This document shows, piece after piece, positions 5,350 through 5,529 of a DNA stretch of 5,529 nucleotides (position 1 is its first letter; each line of letters opens with the position of its first letter). This stretch comes from Verrucomicrobiota bacterium (lineage in GTDB: Bacteria > Verrucomicrobiota > Verrucomicrobiia > Limisphaerales > UBA9464). A program made the position numbers and the translations under genes. The notes beneath the pieces were generated by a model. The model saw nothing but the letters and a program-made list of their open reading frames with translations, was not told where the DNA came from and did no database searches. The stretch is taken from the NCBI GenBank assembly GCA_947464705.1, contig CANHYD010000176.1, positions 1-5,529 on the forward strand. Direction: 5' to 3'.

Positions 5350-5454
5350 ATGAGAATTCCACAGAAGAGCACGCCCTATCAGGGCGCATTTTACGGCCCA
5401 TTGAGCCGTGTCGCGGTGTTTTTATCGGTGTTGAAATGGACTCGTGGATATTGA
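5350..5454 (+). other. Possible 34-codon leader ORF overlapping the XRE start
   Basis: ATG at 5350 opens a frame of 34 codons ending with TGA at 5452-5454, beginning MRIPQKSTPYQGAFYG and containing a short hydrophobic stretch VAVFLSVL. It overlaps the XRE gene start by 11 bases in another frame, which could allow translational coupling. A GGA lies 6 bases before the ATG. Nothing else marks it as coding and it crosses the hairpin at 5372-5386, so chance is the simpler explanation. Confidence 0.18.
5372..5386. other. Short GC hairpin before the XRE gene
   Basis: CGCCCT (5372-5377) and AGGGCG (5381-5386) pair perfectly around ATC, followed on the plus strand by CATTTTA. It resembles a small intrinsic terminator or attenuator, but no plus-strand gene ends here. 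It could act in the leader of the XRE transcript or be another protein-binding dyad. The T-run is short and interrupted, so I do not call it a terminator. Confidence 0.35.
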
Positions 5455-5529
5455 CCTGGTCGAGTTTGGGCAACGCTTGAAGAGAATCCGGCGAGCCCAA
5501 GGCTTGACCCAAGAGCAGTTGGCCGAGGC
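5444..5529 (+). CDS. XRE/Cro-CI family HTH regulator, N-terminal part (right edge cut)
   Basis: A GTG at 5444 opens a frame still running at the right edge: 28 complete codons reading VDIDLVEFGQRLKRIRRAQG then LTQEQLAE. FGQRLKRIRRAQGLTQEQLAE is the classic first helix and start of the helix-turn-helix of the XRE (Cro/CI) DNA-binding family, where the usual form is LGxxIrxlRxxxGlTQeeLA. The in-frame TGA at 5432-5434 leaves GTG as the only standard start, so the N-terminus is well fixed. No strong Shine-Dalgarno precedes it. TTGAGC at 5401-5406 and TATCGG at 5423-5428 (16 bp apart) are a weak promoter candidate. Upstream palindromes suggest autoregulation or control of the divergent SpsF-like gene. 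What follows the HTH (a cupin, peptidase or nothing) lies outside the window, so the regulator subtype is unknown. Confidence 0.85.
   Translation, partial: MDIDLVEFGQRLKRIRRAQGLTQEQLAE

Overview
The window is GC-rich bacterial DNA, with short intergenic gaps and codon third positions dominated by G/C. It suggests a high-GC member of the Verrucomicrobia (possibly the Pedosphaera/Limisphaera side). This is inference, resting on two things: the style of the two FeoA proteins and the promoters, which look like TTGCC-N17/18-TANNNT with little or no leader before the start codon. I could not run a search, so the phylum is a moderate-confidence guess.

Layout from left to right. (1) 1-612, plus strand: the C-terminal 203 residues of a class V PLP-dependent aminotransferase, cut by the left edge. 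(2) 613-3654, plus strand: a ferrous-iron uptake locus with two feoA genes and feoB. The first FeoA (733-1038) has an extra cysteine-rich N-terminus and a CX2C in its SH3-like core. The second (1218-1439) is a standard-size FeoA, lying 4 bases before the full-length ferrous iron permease gene feoB (1444-3654). Each feoA gene has its own copy of a roughly 50-bp upstream element containing three CGACAA-type repeats on successive helical turns, a promoter-like TTGCC and a CTCCGGA palindrome core. The start ATG lies at nearly the same distance in each. (3) 3696-5182, minus strand, convergent with feoB: rdgB (non-canonical purine NTP pyrophosphatase), preceded by a SpsF/CMP-KDO-synthetase-like nucleotidyltransferase whose catalytic signature motifs are degenerate. 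(4) 5183-5443: a 261-bp divergent intergenic region, more AT-rich than the rest, carrying operator-like palindromes built from AAATCC/GGATTT half-sites, a GC hairpin and a doubtful 34-codon ORF. (5) 5444-5529, plus strand: the first 28 codons of an XRE/Cro-CI family helix-turn-helix regulator starting at GTG, cut by the right edge.

How the genes fit together: FeoA1, FeoA2 and FeoB make one inner-membrane Fe(II) uptake system. The duplicated upstream element implies that the two feoA units answer to the same signal, most simply iron or oxygen status, but no recognisable Fur or DtxR box was found. RdgB is housekeeping nucleotide-pool cleaning. The SpsF-like protein may have lost catalysis, and the palindrome cluster next to it could be the operator of the XRE regulator. 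No rRNA, tRNA, CRISPR array, insertion sequence or phage gene was seen. The parts closest to something undescribed are the cysteine-rich FeoA1 with its duplicated control element, and the degenerate SpsF-like/XRE divergent pair.
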